The notes: generated by a model from the sequence alone, not told the origin. A stretch of DNA of 64,000 nt from Thamnaconus septentrionalis (GCA_009823395.1 CM020501.1:15710861-15774860), one strand, 5' to 3'. Shown: positions 51,026 to 62,492, counted from the stretch's first letter. A program made the numbers and translations.

Positions 51026-54023
51026 ATGGAGTCCTCCCTGGAGTTCTCCAGCTCCCTGGGCAGCACCGTGTCCTCCTGCCTGCTGAGCCGCTGCCGGACC
51101 TTCAAGGTGTTGGTGATCGGAGACTCCGGGGTGGGCAAGACCTGCCTCACACACCGGCTCAGCGGCGCCGAGTTCCCCCGGAGAGTGGAGGCCACCATCG
51201 GGGTGGACTTCCGCGAGAAGGTCCTGGATGTGGACGGAGAGAAAATCAAGGTACTTTTGTTTTGTTTTGAAGAATGAACCAGTGACCTGGCTGGTGGTCT
51301 TCATCAGATAATGCCAATTTACCAAATGCTTAATAAGTTAGTAGGCTGGAGGCGAGGTCCGATACTTTCACATTGAACTTTATTCTGCCCCCCTCCAAAA
51401 TAAAATATGCGTTCAAAACGTTTTAGATTTTCTCTATTAGAAATCATCAGCTGTTTTACAACTCTGCATCGGGAAGTGGCTCGTCACAGTGAACAGACCC
51501 ACTGAGGTGGACCTAATCAGTCTAATGCAGCATATGAAGGAGGGAGATCCACCGTGAAGGAGGCGACATGATTGATTCCCTTTGGTGCGTCAACAGTCTT
51601 GATCCACTGTTGATCCACTGCTGCTGGTGGTGGTTGGAATCCTGCAAGTTGCTGTCCTGATGTTGTTTGGATGCGATGTGCGGCTGTGACCCCGCGATGA
51701 AATACCAGCCTGAGCATGACTGTGCGATAATGTTGTCTCGGTTTTTAGTACCGTGCGGGGCTTCCTTGAGGCTCGCGAAGTGTTTTGAAACGTCCACATG
51801 ACACAGGAAGTTGGCGTCGGTGGCCGTCCGTTCTGGAATGTGGGTCAAAGTCAAAGGAGATTTTAATTTCAGGCAGTACAACATTTTATTCTTGATGCCC
51901 TGCACAACCTTTATCATGTTGTCATTTATTTGAGGTCAACTCTGCCTTCATGCAAGTCTTTGTCTTTTGTTTTTGATCGCAATTGGGTTAAGCGGGAATA
52001 ATTTATTATTCCTCAGATAATGTTTTCACAAATGAAGTGAAGGAAATTTTATTTTGTTTGTTTGTTTGGTGTGTGTTTATTTTTTGGATCTCCACTGTGT
52101 CAGTTGTGATAATTTGTCTGTGTAGTTTCAAGGTGCTTTAGCCAACGACAAAAAATAGTTTTTGTGTTGTTTTTTTTTAACCTAATTTTAATGTTGCACT
52201 TTTCAGATAGTTTGATTGCTTGAGGTCTATCTAAACCAATCATGAGCCTCAGCTGCTTAGACATCTTTGGACTTCAGCTGATTGGCTGTGCAAGCCCTGC
52301 CTGCAATCCCTTTTTACACCATTACATTGTGTGTTGAGTAAAGTTTTTTTTTTTTTTTTTTTACTTTGCTCCAGATATCAGGGTTTTTTTTTTTCTAAAC
52401 ATCTTGGATCCTGACTGGTTTAAATTGGTAGATTCAAACTTAACAGTGAGACTAAAAAATAAAAACTCAAAAATAAAAAGCAGATTGATGTTTATTCCTC
52501 TATTTTCTTCCTTCTTGCTGATTGATGAGTTCATCCATGTCCATGTGCGTTGTTTTTTTTCAACTGTATTTCAACACAATCTGTTTTCCTGTGTTTGCCA
52601 TTCGTTTCCTCTTTCTTACCATTTCATCTCGCTCTACTTCCCTCCCGTCTTTTCCGGCCTGCGTGTGGCTGCTGCCTCCTCTTCTTTCCCCACCGAAACC
52701 AGCTTCAGCTGTGGGACACAGCGGGACAGGAGCGCTTCAGGAAGTCGATGGTGCAACACTACTACCGTAACGTCCACGCTGTGCTCTTCGTGTACAACGT
52801 CACCTGCCCGACCAGCTTCAGCAGCTTGGCCTCCTGGGTGGAGGAGTGCAGGAAGAACTCACTCGGACAGGAAATCCCCAGGTGGTTACTATTTGTCAAT
52901 GCTGTTTTATGAAGTTGCCCTAAAAAGGGTTAGAAAAGCAGCAGGTGCTGGTCCAGTTGCTGCTTGAGAAGTTGGAGCTGATGCTGCAGTTTCAACACAC
53001 ACTAATTGGATCAATTGGGCTTCCTCCCATCAAAACTATGCATATGAGGTGAATTGGAAACTCTAAATTGTCCGTAGGTGTGTATGTGAGTGCCAATGGT
53101 TGTTTGTCCCTATGTGGCCCTGCGATGAACTGGCGACTTGTCCGGGGTGTCACCCTGCCATCGCCCTATGACAGCTGGGAGAGGCTCAAGCAGAGCCCAG
53201 TCACCCTGAGCTCAGGAAGAAGCCGTTATTAAAAATGAAATGGATTCTGATTAAAAGAGTAAAGAGCAGCATCTTCTTTTTGCTTTGCTTAGTGCTTTTT
53301 TTTTTTTTTTATTTTTTTTTTTTTTTTTTAAACATTTTTTAAACACCCAAATTTCATTGTTGCTCTTTTTCCAATGACAATAAAAGCTTCAGATCTAAAT
53401 GGTTTTGGGACAGATTTCAAGAACAACCCACTCTAATAGGAAGGTCCAAGCTGTAGTTTCCTGTCTCTGCTGGGTCTCCTTTGCGTTAATTGTTGGATAG
53501 AATGTTTATGTGATCACCCCCCACTTCCTGTTCTTAATGGCCTCTATGCACACTTTACCAGATGGATACACAAGATGATTTAAAAAGTTTTAAGAAAACT
53601 TTCAGTTACTGTTAAAGGCAAACTGTGGTTGCCGTTAATGGTAAATCTCGGTGCATTGTTTCCATTTGTTATCATTATTTCTGTCTCCGCTTCAGGTTCC
53701 TGGTGGGGAATAAGAGTGACCTCCGCGACCCCCGCTGCTCTGACAGCCAGGTGAGCCAGGAGCGGGCCGTGAGTTTCTCCAGGGCTCGCAACATGATGTT
53801 CTTTGAGACCTCCGCCAAAAACTCGCCGAACGCGTGCTCAAACGTGGGGCCCGACGGAAAGGTGCTGTACCAGCAGCACCAGGTGGAGGACATTGTCGTT
53901 GCTGTGGCCGCCAAGCTGAAGAGACAGAGGAAAACCTCCATAGTCAACTCTCCATCTCAGAACAGCTCCTTTAAGATTGTAAACAGGAAGACACCAGAGA
54001 AAGAGGCGTGGACCTGCTGCTGA
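51026..54023 (+). CDS. rab33b: Rab33-family small GTPase, Golgi/autophagy (Rab33B-like)
   Basis: Three coding exons: 51026-51250 (75 codons), 52703-52881, 53696-54023 (TGA 54021-54023); 732 nt, 243 aa. GTP-binding motifs are complete: P-loop GDSGVGKT (32-39), switch I with ATIGVDF (56-62), WDTAGQE (79-85), NKSD (140-143) and ETSAK (172-176). The C-terminal Cys-Cys supports geranylgeranylation. The block [17 protein letters not shown] (86-102) is characteristic of Rab33 proteins. Rab33B acts at the Golgi, in retrograde transport and, through Atg16L1, in autophagosome formation. The B assignment rests on linkage to naa15. Oddities: a 13-codon insertion (53844-53882) after SAKN; Gly-35 where mammalian Rab33 has Asn in the P-loop; and a C-terminal tail unlike mammals. 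A splice inside codon 135 (IP-R) divides exons 2 and 3. The chosen ATG has G at +4 and is the first in frame. Confidence 0.92.
51251..52702 (+). other. rab33b: rab33b intron 1
   Basis: Donor GTACTT at 51251, acceptor CCAG ending 52702. AT-rich with poly-T tracts; no gene or clear mobile element recognised. Confidence 0.85.
52882..53695 (+). other. rab33b: rab33b intron 2, carrying a non-LTR 3'-end relic
   Basis: Donor GTGGTT at 52882, acceptor TTCAG ending 53695. Contains the fish repeat at about 53020-53250 and a poly-T/A tract at 53288-53335. Confidence 0.85.
53020..53250 (+). mobile_element. Non-LTR retrotransposon/SINE-type 3'-end relic, copy 1
   Basis: Contains the widespread fish motif TGGCCCTGCGATGAACTGGC and, further on, CAGCTGGGAGAGGCTC, preceded by GGTGAATTGGAAACTCTAAA. 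The same sequence recurs at 55685-55832, where it ends in GAATGAATG units, as in 3' ends of L2-like elements and SINEs that share their tails. Recognised from general familiarity with teleost repeats; family name not certain. Confidence 0.7.
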
Positions 54024-54292
54024 GACAGATACTGGGTACGGGTGAATTTTTTTTTTTTTTTTTTAAATCTCTGCCAAGTCTGTTATCATGTGAATGCATA
54101 GTTGGGTAAACTGCTGGTGAAACAATGTGTGAAATGTTAACTTTGTGTCAGATTTTTAGAAAATGTCTCTGTGCACATTAAATTCAGGTATTCTTACTGT
54201 CAGCACCCCAATGTTACCCTGAAATACTCTGAAACTTTTGACTCCTCCTAATTAAAAATGTGTATGTTTGTGATTTCATTGTTTAGCTGTAA

Positions 54293-54298
54293 AATAAA
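54293..54298 (+). terminator. rab33b: Poly(A) signal AATAAA, rab33b
   Basis: AATAAA in TGTAAAATAAAGGATTG, about 270 nt after the rab33b stop codon, giving a compact 3'UTR. Confidence 0.65.
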
Positions 54299-54664
54299 GG
54301 ATTGTGAATGCAGTTTCTGATCCGGCTGACCTGTTGGTGCGCAGTCTGTTGGTGTTCAGCCTGTGTGGTCTGAGGGGGGACAGTCGGAGCTCGTCATGGG
54401 TTTAGACATGAGTCCCTCATGTTTTCTCAGTGCCTGACGTGATGTCATGTTAAGTGAGACACAGTTGCCATAGCTTTGATTTCGATGATGACATCAACAA
54501 CAGAAACAGGAAATGACATCATGTGCCGCATGTTTGCACGTAATGGAAAACCGAGCAGAGTAAATATGAGGCTGGAAAAAATAACTTCCCAGAAAAAAAA
54601 TCAAAGTCCATGTTAATTGTTTTCCTTGCTCCATTTTTCAACCAAAAAAATGGTGCTCAAACAC

Positions 54665-54850
54665 CTGTGGCATCACAAAGGCCACTAAAGCCTCATTCAT
54701 ATCTCTCCCAGAGTGAACCCACCCTCAAAGTCCCTCATTGTCATCCTGGTTTTGTTTGTTAGTTATTGTTTGTTTTGTTTTTTTTACCAAAAGTTGTAAA
54801 CAGCAGGCTAACTATTCTATTTTCTGTAGATTTGGAGAGCTTCTTTGGAT
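54665..54850 (+). mobile_element. Dispersed repeat with TGATGTCA-type core, copy between rab33b and mgarp
   Basis: GTGGCATCACAAAGGCCACT at the left, TTTTGTTTGTT in the middle and TTGTAAACAGCAGGCTAACT at the right follow the family order. Confidence 0.5.
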
Positions 54851-55339
54851 ACTTTTCCAGGTGAGGCTGCTCCACAGGCAGCAGGGGTGAGAGTCAAAGC
54901 CGTGCTGAAAGCATGTAACAGTGGAAAAGATCAACTTTAGGGAGAGCAACAGGTGAGGGATCCACAAGCAGTGTCATGCATTTCAACAACGGTGTGTCAG
55001 ACCAGAGGGGCCTCGACAAAGATGCAACATCACAGCCGTCACTCACTGCAAGTCTTGTGCAGATGAAATGTGGCAAGCGACGACTGCGTCACATGATTCA
55101 GACGTCATCACATGCAGCAATTCAGTGGTGAACGGCTGGAGACGTAGCATCACGGGCAGAGTGTGTTTGTGTGTGTGGGTGCACATGCAGACGTCACTTT
55201 TATGCAACATTCAACACCTGACTGACAGGAAAGAGCTGCCAGTGAGTATCCCATAGTAGTAGTTAGTATAAGAAGAGGCAACGGTGTCAAACTTGGGCTT
55301 AAAGTCTCTTTACTGACATTTTTTTTAAAACAAGACATA

Positions 55340-55580
55340 CAGGTACTACCCGAAAAATTAGAATATCAAGTAAAAGTGGTTTTATTTTGGCAATTTAACA
55401 TAAAAGATGAAACCAACAAATTTTATTGAGCCATTACACGCAAATTGACATATCTCAAGCAGTTCCTTGTTGTAACTTTGCTGATTAAGATTTTCAGCTT
55501 ATTAAAACCACAAAGTCAGAAAATGATTATAAAATTTGAGGGTTTTCTTTTAAGCTGCAAGACCTGATCAGCAAATACTA
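55340..55580. mobile_element. AT-rich dispersed-repeat relic (AAAAATTAGAATAT type)
   Basis: The segment beginning CCGAAAAATTAGAATATCAA and continuing with GAGCCATTACACGCAAATTG resembles a repeat seen in many fish and amphibian genomes; I cannot give its class with confidence. No coding capacity. Confidence 0.4.
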
Positions 55581-55684
55581 AACTAAAATAGAATAAAAAT
55601 ATAAAGTATATGAATGAGTTCAGTTACAAATGGTAAACTAACATTAATTGTAGGTTATTTACATTTACTTAAAATGCACCTAAG

Positions 55685-55832
55685 TTGTGGCCCTGCGATG
55701 AACTGGCGACTTGTCCAGGGTGTACCCTGCCTTCGCCCTAAGACAGCTGGGATAGGCTCCAGCAGACCCCCGTGACCCTGAATTGGAATAAGCGGGCATA
55801 GAAGATGAATGAATGAATGAATGAATGAATGC
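55685..55832 (+). mobile_element. Non-LTR retrotransposon/SINE-type 3'-end relic, copy 2
   Basis: Contains TGTGGCCCTGCGATGAACTG, then CAGCTGGGATAGGCTCCAGC, and ends in five to six GAAT units (about 55807-55830), the tandem short-repeat tail expected of L2-type 3' ends. High similarity to the copy in rab33b intron 2. Confidence 0.75.
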
Positions 55833-56248
55833 ACCTAAGTTCACATTGTGCCACCGTGGTTTTATACAGCAGCCTAGAAAGAGCACCTGTTGAGAGTTTT
55901 TACACTTCACAGCCACTATGTCACTTGTAACCCATGTGCTTAAAGCTCAGCCTGATTTCCATTTATTCTTTTTAATTTGTTCCAATGCTCCTTGCTACTG
56001 TATCCAGCACACTGGCCGGGTCTTTAAATGGCAACGAATGAGGAAATGTTTGGAAACGTTTCTCATGGCAAGGGGATTTTGATGTGCAATACAACACAAG
56101 GCCACTGGGGGGACCCTCGTAATACCTTTGTTGCCCTGTGTTCCTTGATGCAGGGCAACAAATGTATTACGCAACTTGCTGCTGCTGCTGTGCATACACA
56201 CACGTCGGTTTGTAAATAGCTTGAAAACATTGTGGCAGTTGTGTTAAG

Positions 56249-56313
<65 letters not shown>
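56249..56313. repeat. (GATA)n tetranucleotide repeat
   Basis: About 16 perfect GATA units. Confidence 0.97.
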
Positions 56314-56343
56314 CAACTCCATTTTCAGCATTCTGGAAGTTTG

Positions 56344-56358
56344 CCGCTAGGGGGCGCC
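56344..56358 (+). promoter_or_regulatory. CTCF-like motif upstream of mgarp
   Basis: CCGCTAGGGGGCGCC, a strong CTCF core match, about 155 bp before the mgarp start codon. Binding is inferred. Confidence 0.5.
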
Positions 56359-56513
56359 TTCCTGCAGTGATCCCTGTGAAAGTGGGTGGCCGCTTCTTTG
56401 CAATCAGCGATCAGCCTTGGCAACTGCGTGTTTTCTCCTCCACCAGACCATAAAGCTGCTGCACTCGCACGGACCAAGACACCGACTCAGTTAACGCTCA
56501 CCACCGGGAGAAG

Positions 56514-59500
56514 ATGTTCTGCAGACGGGCATGGCAGAGGGTCGGGCCGCTGGCACGGAAGGTCTTCAAGCCGGCACCCAGGAACGGTGGGTCGGCCTGG
56601 CAATTAACGGCTGCAGCTTCGCATTAATTAGAGAGATTAAATGCATTTTCTACTCTGTCCAGACGGTCGTAGACTATTTTGTAGCTGGTTATCCCAGTTA
56701 GTGCAAAGGTTCCTGCCGTGCTTGTTTGAAGTTACTCTAAATGAGGGCTTCACCGGCGTCCTTTAAAAAAAAAAAAAAAAATGCTTTCGAAAGTTGGTCA
56801 ATGTGAAAAAAGCAGCTAAATCGACGCATTTTGCTGTGCTCGGTTGAATTAAGGGGGCGTGTCCATCTTTTGGGAACACGCAGTTCTTGCACGCCGGTTA
56901 TAAAAGAGGCCACCACACGCACGTTCTCACGCTTAACTTGCGTGTTTAAAAATGAAGAACTTTGTGTGCACACATTTTACGCTTTGGTATTTTATTTTAT
57001 TTTTGTCGTAGTAGAATGCGTTTGACGCGCATGCGTTCAGACCTGGTTATTACACTCTGTCCCAGGACTAGTTATATGAGCTGGAACACATGGGGTTCTT
57101 CTAATCTGCCCTCTGAAAATCAAAAAGAGGAAAAATAATCCACATGTTCGTGTGTTTGTGAAACGGCTCTTCTGTGTGCAGACTGAAGAGGATTTTATTT
57201 TTTTAAGGTTAAAAACTTTGCCCTGTCCTCTTGCCTTTCACCTTTCACCTTGCACAGCTGAACACGTGGAATTCAGCCTGAGGGCAAACTGCTGCTTCAA
57301 ATAAAAATCAGGCTGTGGTGAATCTTCGGTCAATATTGAGGGGAAAACATGTAATTAATCTCACCTGTCTTTTACTATTATTTGTCTGACTATTCAGGAC
57401 GTGTGTGCTGAACCTCTCTGTTGTTGGAAATCAGCCTTTTGTGAAGTCACAAAAGGTGCTGACACCAACTCCCCCAGGTTGGTGACAACGATCGTACTGA
57501 GGTGTTTGTTCTCACTGTAGAGACTGACAGACTTGCTGCTTCCTTGTTTGTTTGTTTTTTGGTCCCTTTTCAAACTTGGATTCAACAAGGCCTTAAAGAG
57601 GATTCTAAATTTTTAGTGGATGGGGGAGTATTTTTAGTTGGAGGCAATAAACATAATAGTAAATATGCTGATTTTCCTGGAGCTCTATAGTTTGTTTTTG
57701 TTGTTTATATAAGTAACCATGACAAACGGCTCCGTTGAATTCCATATTGAAAATCAAAAATAAAGCTCTTCAGTGGTTATAGCTTGTAACCTTTAACAAG
57801 CTGCTGGTGTTCCTGGGTCTCACCAGACCATCCTGTATTTCATGTCACTGTAGTGTGACAGCTGACAGGCAGCAGCAGCAGCAGCAGCACCACCACCTAA
57901 CTAACATGCATGTGTTCCTGCCACCAGCGGGGTCGACTGTCATTTCTGCCGTTGGCTGACACGTGTCCATTTCCTCAGTGCAGGAGCTCGGTGCGGGGGG
58001 GATTAACTGATTACCAGTATAAATAACCTGGCCTTGGCCGTGGCTGTGCGCAGCGCTGCTGTGTCATGGGTATTAGTGGATGGGTGGGTAGAGGGGGGCG
58101 GGGGGTGTCTCGGCTTGGCTCAGCATCCACAACATCCTGCTGCCGCTGATGCTTCTGTAGCTTCTCAACTGAGCGTTTTAACTTGGCTGTGTTGCACACT
58201 GTTGCTGTGTGCCGCCTGTGATTTTTTTTCCCTTCAGCCTCTGTTGACGTCGATTGTTTAGACACTGCGGCAAAATCTTGATCGACACACTTCTGCTGTA
58301 TCAATATGCCACTTGTGCAATTACAGGTTATCAACTGTATCAATGTAGGAAACTGGCTAATGGGTGTTAAGTATTTCCTGTTATGGTGTATTTGCAGAGA
58401 AATATCCAATTTGTTGCCACTGGGTGTCTCACCACAACTTGTCATGAGCTTTTATTCATGACACTTTGACCCTATTTTTTTTTTTACAGCATTCAAGTTA
58501 TTTGTTCAATTCAGTAGAGTTTATTCGGTCATAATTGTACGTATACAAATAAACAGATAAAGGATACAACAACAACAACAAAATTATATTGACCGAAAAG
58601 GTGTTGGCTGAAGCTTCAGCTTCTATGACCGACCCTTGTCACATTTCGTGTAAGCCGCTCATTCTTTTAATAGTCCATACATGAACAAAACATCAAAAAC
58701 AAAAGGTTCTAAATCATTTTTAATGAACAGGCTGATCCCTCCTGAGTTTTATATTTGTTTACTGCCTTGTTTTTAAGCCTTATTTTAAATATGCAATGTG
58801 GATTGGTTGTGACCATTCCACAGAATTTGAACCAAACTGAGGAGACAATGAACTCATTGACACCAGCGTAAGATCTACTCGTCATTCTTAAAAAAATTTT
58901 TTAAAAAATCGCTGTGTTAAAGTTACGTTTATTTACTCTGCTTCTGGTTAAACTTGTTGTGAACAAACACAGATCAAGTTTCCCATTTCTTCTTCTCTCT
59001 TTAATGGTGGAACAAGCCTGAGGCTGTACATTGTGTCCTTTCAATTGTAAAGCCTGCCGAGTGCACCACATGCGCCATGCACACACACACGGCAGCCGTA
59101 AATCACTCTAAAGATATCTATGTTCTGCGAGTGCAATGCGCACGCTGTGTTGTGTGAGGTCTCGCTGCAGGCAGATTAGGCGAGGCCAGTGTTTAGGATG
59201 CAGGGTGGTTTTATTTATGGCCAACCTTGCATGCACCACTGGCAATCCTCTAAACACCAGTGGATCTCTCACCGCGGGCTGCGGCCGCTCGCTGCGACCG
59301 AGCGGCCGCAGCCCGCGGTCGTGCACCAGACTGATCCTCGCATGACGATTCGGCCCGAGGGTCTTGTTCTCCCGTCCCGACCCCTGAGATGGCTGTTGAA
59401 GGGGGATGTTCAAGCAGGAAGTGTTTCAGTGTTTGTGTGCGTTCGTAATTAGGGGACAATTTACTGTTTAGCTTGGCCGCCGCTAAATCTTTCCATCCAC

Positions 59501-62492
59501 TCTGCTGCCTGCGAGTGACCAGGGCTGGATTGTGTAACCGGATTAAGGGATGTAGACATGTTGACGCTATCAGAATGCAACAGTCCCGCTGCAAAGTCAT
59601 CCCCCCACGGTGTCTGAGTTCACTGAAATTCATAAAACACACTGCAAACATCTCTGGAATTGAAGGTTCCCACTGCAGCCTGTGACTCTTGCCCTTTCCT
59701 GTCCTGCAGCTCCTCCGGTACGACACATGGCCTTCGGGGTTCCAGGCGGCTCCACAAACATGACGTACTTTGTCCTGTGCGGAGGAGGCCTCACTGCCGC
59801 AGTGGTCTATGTGAGTGTTCCCCCTTTCACCTTCTCTCCTGCATATCAAGGGCTGTCTGTTGGTGGCAAGTATAAGCAACACGTCTTCATACAAAGAAAG
59901 TAAAATCTTAGATGTAACGATGAGTGTTTGCACTTATTCTGAATACGATATTCTTGTGACCAAGCCATTTGTGTGACCCACAAAATGTCACAATTCCCGA
60001 TTTATTGCATGCAGCTGTGCATGTTCAGGGTACACATTACACACCCTAAAGGAAAAGGTCACTTATGTAGACCTGCCAGGTGTCATTTGTGCTGATCCTT
60101 ATTCGGAATGTTTTAAATGTGCACTGCTATCTCAATAGTTGTTGCATATCAAGATTATTCTTCCAAAAGCACTACTTGTATACACAACATAGAATATATT
60201 TAATATTGTAAAGGGGGAGAAAAAGACACACAGCCACTCAAGTCAGATTCAAGAAAAGAGAAAAATGAAATGTCTTGAAGAGTGACTCCTGTGATTCTCA
60301 GTCTGTTACTTTTCCAGTCAGCTGTGTTGCAGGGTCTCAACATAATAGCCATGAACAACATGCTGAACTGTGCGAGGCCGACATCACCACAGCTGACGCT
60401 GAAAGAGTCACAGACATTTCTTTGTGCTTTCTTAACACACTATTGTCTGCACAGACGTGTTCCTCTGTGTTGGTAAAGCACAGCTGTGTATCAGCTGTAT
60501 TGTTTAATGTTGAGCAAAACTACATGTAGGGCTTTTTTTTTTTTTCTTTTTTCTTGCAATAGTTTTTTTTTCTCTACCTGTGTATGTTATCATTTAATAT
60601 GTGCAGGAATGTAATAGGTGAATATCTGCCCTGTTTCCCTGCAGGCCTACAAGACAGTCAACGGTGATATTGAGCGTTATGAGGACAGACTGGCCAGCAT
60701 GGGCACCACAGCCAAGGGTCAGTCTAACACCAGCACACAGAAAACTTGTCAACCGTTAACATTTTAGTCTAGTATGAGTTCCAGGATGTGGCTGAATTGT
60801 AGTGGGAAAAGTTTCTAAGATTTTATTCTTGTCACCTAAAGCAAAAAGCAACCCAGTAAACCGTCTGCAGCCCTGATCACTGAACACCAGAAGGCTGTAG
60901 CCTCATTTATTGAGCGACACCGAGGCTCTTGCAGTGAGTCCGATTCAGTTCTGGCTCAGCTGCCCAAACTATCAGACATGGTGCGCTGATCACGCTCAAA
61001 AGCTTTATCTTGCCCGTCCGTTCCGATTACTATCAGCAAGTTATTCGTCTATTCAGTCGCTTTCAGCCCCGGCGGCGGCGTGGCTCTGCGCCCAGCGCAG
61101 CAGGGCGAGCGGCTCTGCCACCAGTTCAGCGTAGCGTCTGCCTGGACGTGTTGTTTTGGTCACAAATGGAGCATGAAGCCCTGCTCCCCCACGGCGCTGG
61201 ACACTGTCCTGCACTGGCTTTAAACCGACCGGTGATCACATTATGCAACCCTGTAAATTTTCCAGGAAGTGGTTACAGGAGGACCTTGACGAACGGAGAT
61301 GAGGGGTTAAATCAAACGTTAGAATCTTCTTGTTGCAGATTGAGTGAATGTTAATTCTGATTGGCCCGAAAGAAAACGTGTTCTACAGAATTGAACAGTA
61401 AGATTCTGTCACAGTTTGGAAAATCTTTCCAAAAAGGCTCAGTTTTTAGATCCATTTTCTTGTCAGGCACATTATGTTCTATATTATACTGTTATAACAT
61501 AACCCTCTACTAACTTCCAGTTTAGAAGAAAATTCCAATTACCTGTTTTTTATTCTTTCCATGTTCTACGTACAAAGTGATGTTTTTTTTTTTTTAATCT
61601 GGATCGTCATGATGAGCAGTGATCCACAGTAATGTTTGGTTTAGGATGTAGGTTCATGTATGTTTAATTTAGGCAGCTATTCAATCAATACTGCTAAAAA
61701 ATAGAATCTATTCTGGTGAAGAGCAGCAGCAGCTGCTGCAGTGACGTCAGCAGGTACAAGTGAGCTCCGAGGATGACATGTTGGGATTAGGGATTATCTT
61801 TCACTTCACCAACTCGTATTATGCTGCTGGACCTTTTTTCAGTGTGCTAAAGAGGTAAGCTTCAGAATTTAGCTGTTGAAAGTCATCAAGGGTGTACGAG
61901 GTTTAAAATAAAATTCTGCACCACTGCACACGCTCAACAAACAAGCAAAAAAACAGAATCCAAATTAAATCTTTATTATTTGACCTTTTCATGGACCTTA
62001 GCAGCAGCAGAGGTTGCAGTCCCAGTCACAGAACTAGCACCAGTGGAGGAGGCGACAGCACCAGCGGAGGAGGTTGCCGTGGAGTCCGTGTCAGCACCTG
62101 CGGAAACCATTGAGGAGGCTCCTGCAGAACCCGTCGCTGCTGCTGCCCCCGAGGAGGCGGCCGCGGAGCCGGAGGCGGCCCCAGCCGCGTCCGAGGAAGT
62201 GGCGGTCGCAGCACCAGTCGCAGAGGAGGCGCCAAGTGAGGCGGCGCCCGAGCCAGAAGTGGTAGAGGCGGCAGTGGCGGAAGCAGATGCCGAGCCTGCG
62301 GCTGCAGAAGACGCTGCTCCCTCTGAAGCGGTGGAAGCAGCAGTGGAAGCAGCGCCGGAAACTGAGCCAGTCACGGAGGAAGTCGTCGCCATGGAGGAGA
62401 CGCCGGCAGAGCCCCCAGCAGCCGAGAGCACCGGTACGGTAGCAGCAGAAGCAGCTCCTGATGCGCCTGCTGTGGCACAGGCGGCTGCGTAG
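56514..62492 (+). CDS. mgarp: Mitochondria-localised glutamic-acid-rich protein (MGARP)
   Basis: Four coding exons with consistent phases: 56514-56586, 59710-59810, 60645-60717 and 62002-62492 (TAG 62490-62492); 738 nt, 245 aa (human about 240). Residues 1-30 are basic and amphipathic (MFCRRAWQRVGPLARKVFKP), as in a mitochondrial targeting sequence. A hydrophobic segment about 42-58 (TYFVLCGGGLTAAVVY) followed by AYKTV matches the single membrane span and YAYKTV motif of mammalian MGARP (HUMMR/OSAP). Exon 4 encodes residues 83-245, a strongly acidic Glu/Ala/Pro/Val tail of loose EEAPAEP-like repeats. Mammalian MGARP is hypoxia-inducible, links mitochondria to kinesin-based transport through Miro/Trak, and is linked to steroidogenesis. 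The fish tail is much richer in Ala and Glu and its sequence is not alignable residue by residue. The ATG has A at -3. Confidence 0.88.
57435..57700 (+). mobile_element. Dispersed repeat with TGATGTCA-type core, copy in mgarp intron 1
   Basis: Starts CCTTTTGTGAAGTCACAAAA and continues CACCAACTCCCCCAGG, then TTGGTCCCTTTTCAAAC. Same motif order as the copies at 16058 and 21028. Confidence 0.55.
59271..59319. repeat. Perfect 21-bp GC-rich inverted repeat with 7-nt loop
   Basis: Left arm 59271-59291 and right arm 59299-59319 are exact reverse complements; the loop is CTGCGAC (59292-59298). Each arm contains GCGGCCGC (NotI site). Confidence 0.97.
59811..60644 (+). other. mgarp: mgarp intron 2
   Basis: Donor GTGAGT at 59811, acceptor GCAG ending 60644. 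AT-rich; nothing recognisable. Confidence 0.85.
60718..62001 (+). other. mgarp: mgarp intron 3
   Basis: Donor GTCAGT at 60718, acceptor TTAG ending 62001. A GC-rich patch lies at 61060-61150. No extra exon that keeps phase was evident. Confidence 0.8.

Larger units (their letters stand above)
54320..56513. other. rab33b-mgarp intergenic region, with mgarp promoter at its end
   Basis: No supported gene. Holds a dispersed TGATGTCA-core repeat copy (54665-54850), a transposon-like AT-rich segment (about 55340-55580), the second non-LTR 3'-end relic (55685-55832), a GATA tetranucleotide repeat (56249-56313) and a CTCF-like motif (56344-56358). The final 150 bp before the mgarp ATG are GC-richer and presumably promoter/5'UTR. 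Confidence 0.55.
56587..59709 (+). other. mgarp: mgarp intron 1 (3.1 kb)
   Basis: Donor GTGGGT at 56587, acceptor CAG ending 59709. Contains a TGATGTCA-type dispersed repeat copy (57435-57700), the perfect hairpin at 59271-59319 and AT-rich sequence. No exon supported; a 227-residue minus-strand open frame (59250-59933) that overlaps exon 2 is treated as chance. Confidence 0.8.

Noticed and set aside
59250..59933. 227-residue minus-strand open frame
   Set aside because: Overlaps mgarp exon 2 antisense and runs across the GC hairpin; no recognised motif.
61976..62431. 151-residue Ala/Ser/Gly minus-strand frame
   Set aside because: Shadow of the low-complexity mgarp acidic exon on the opposite strand.
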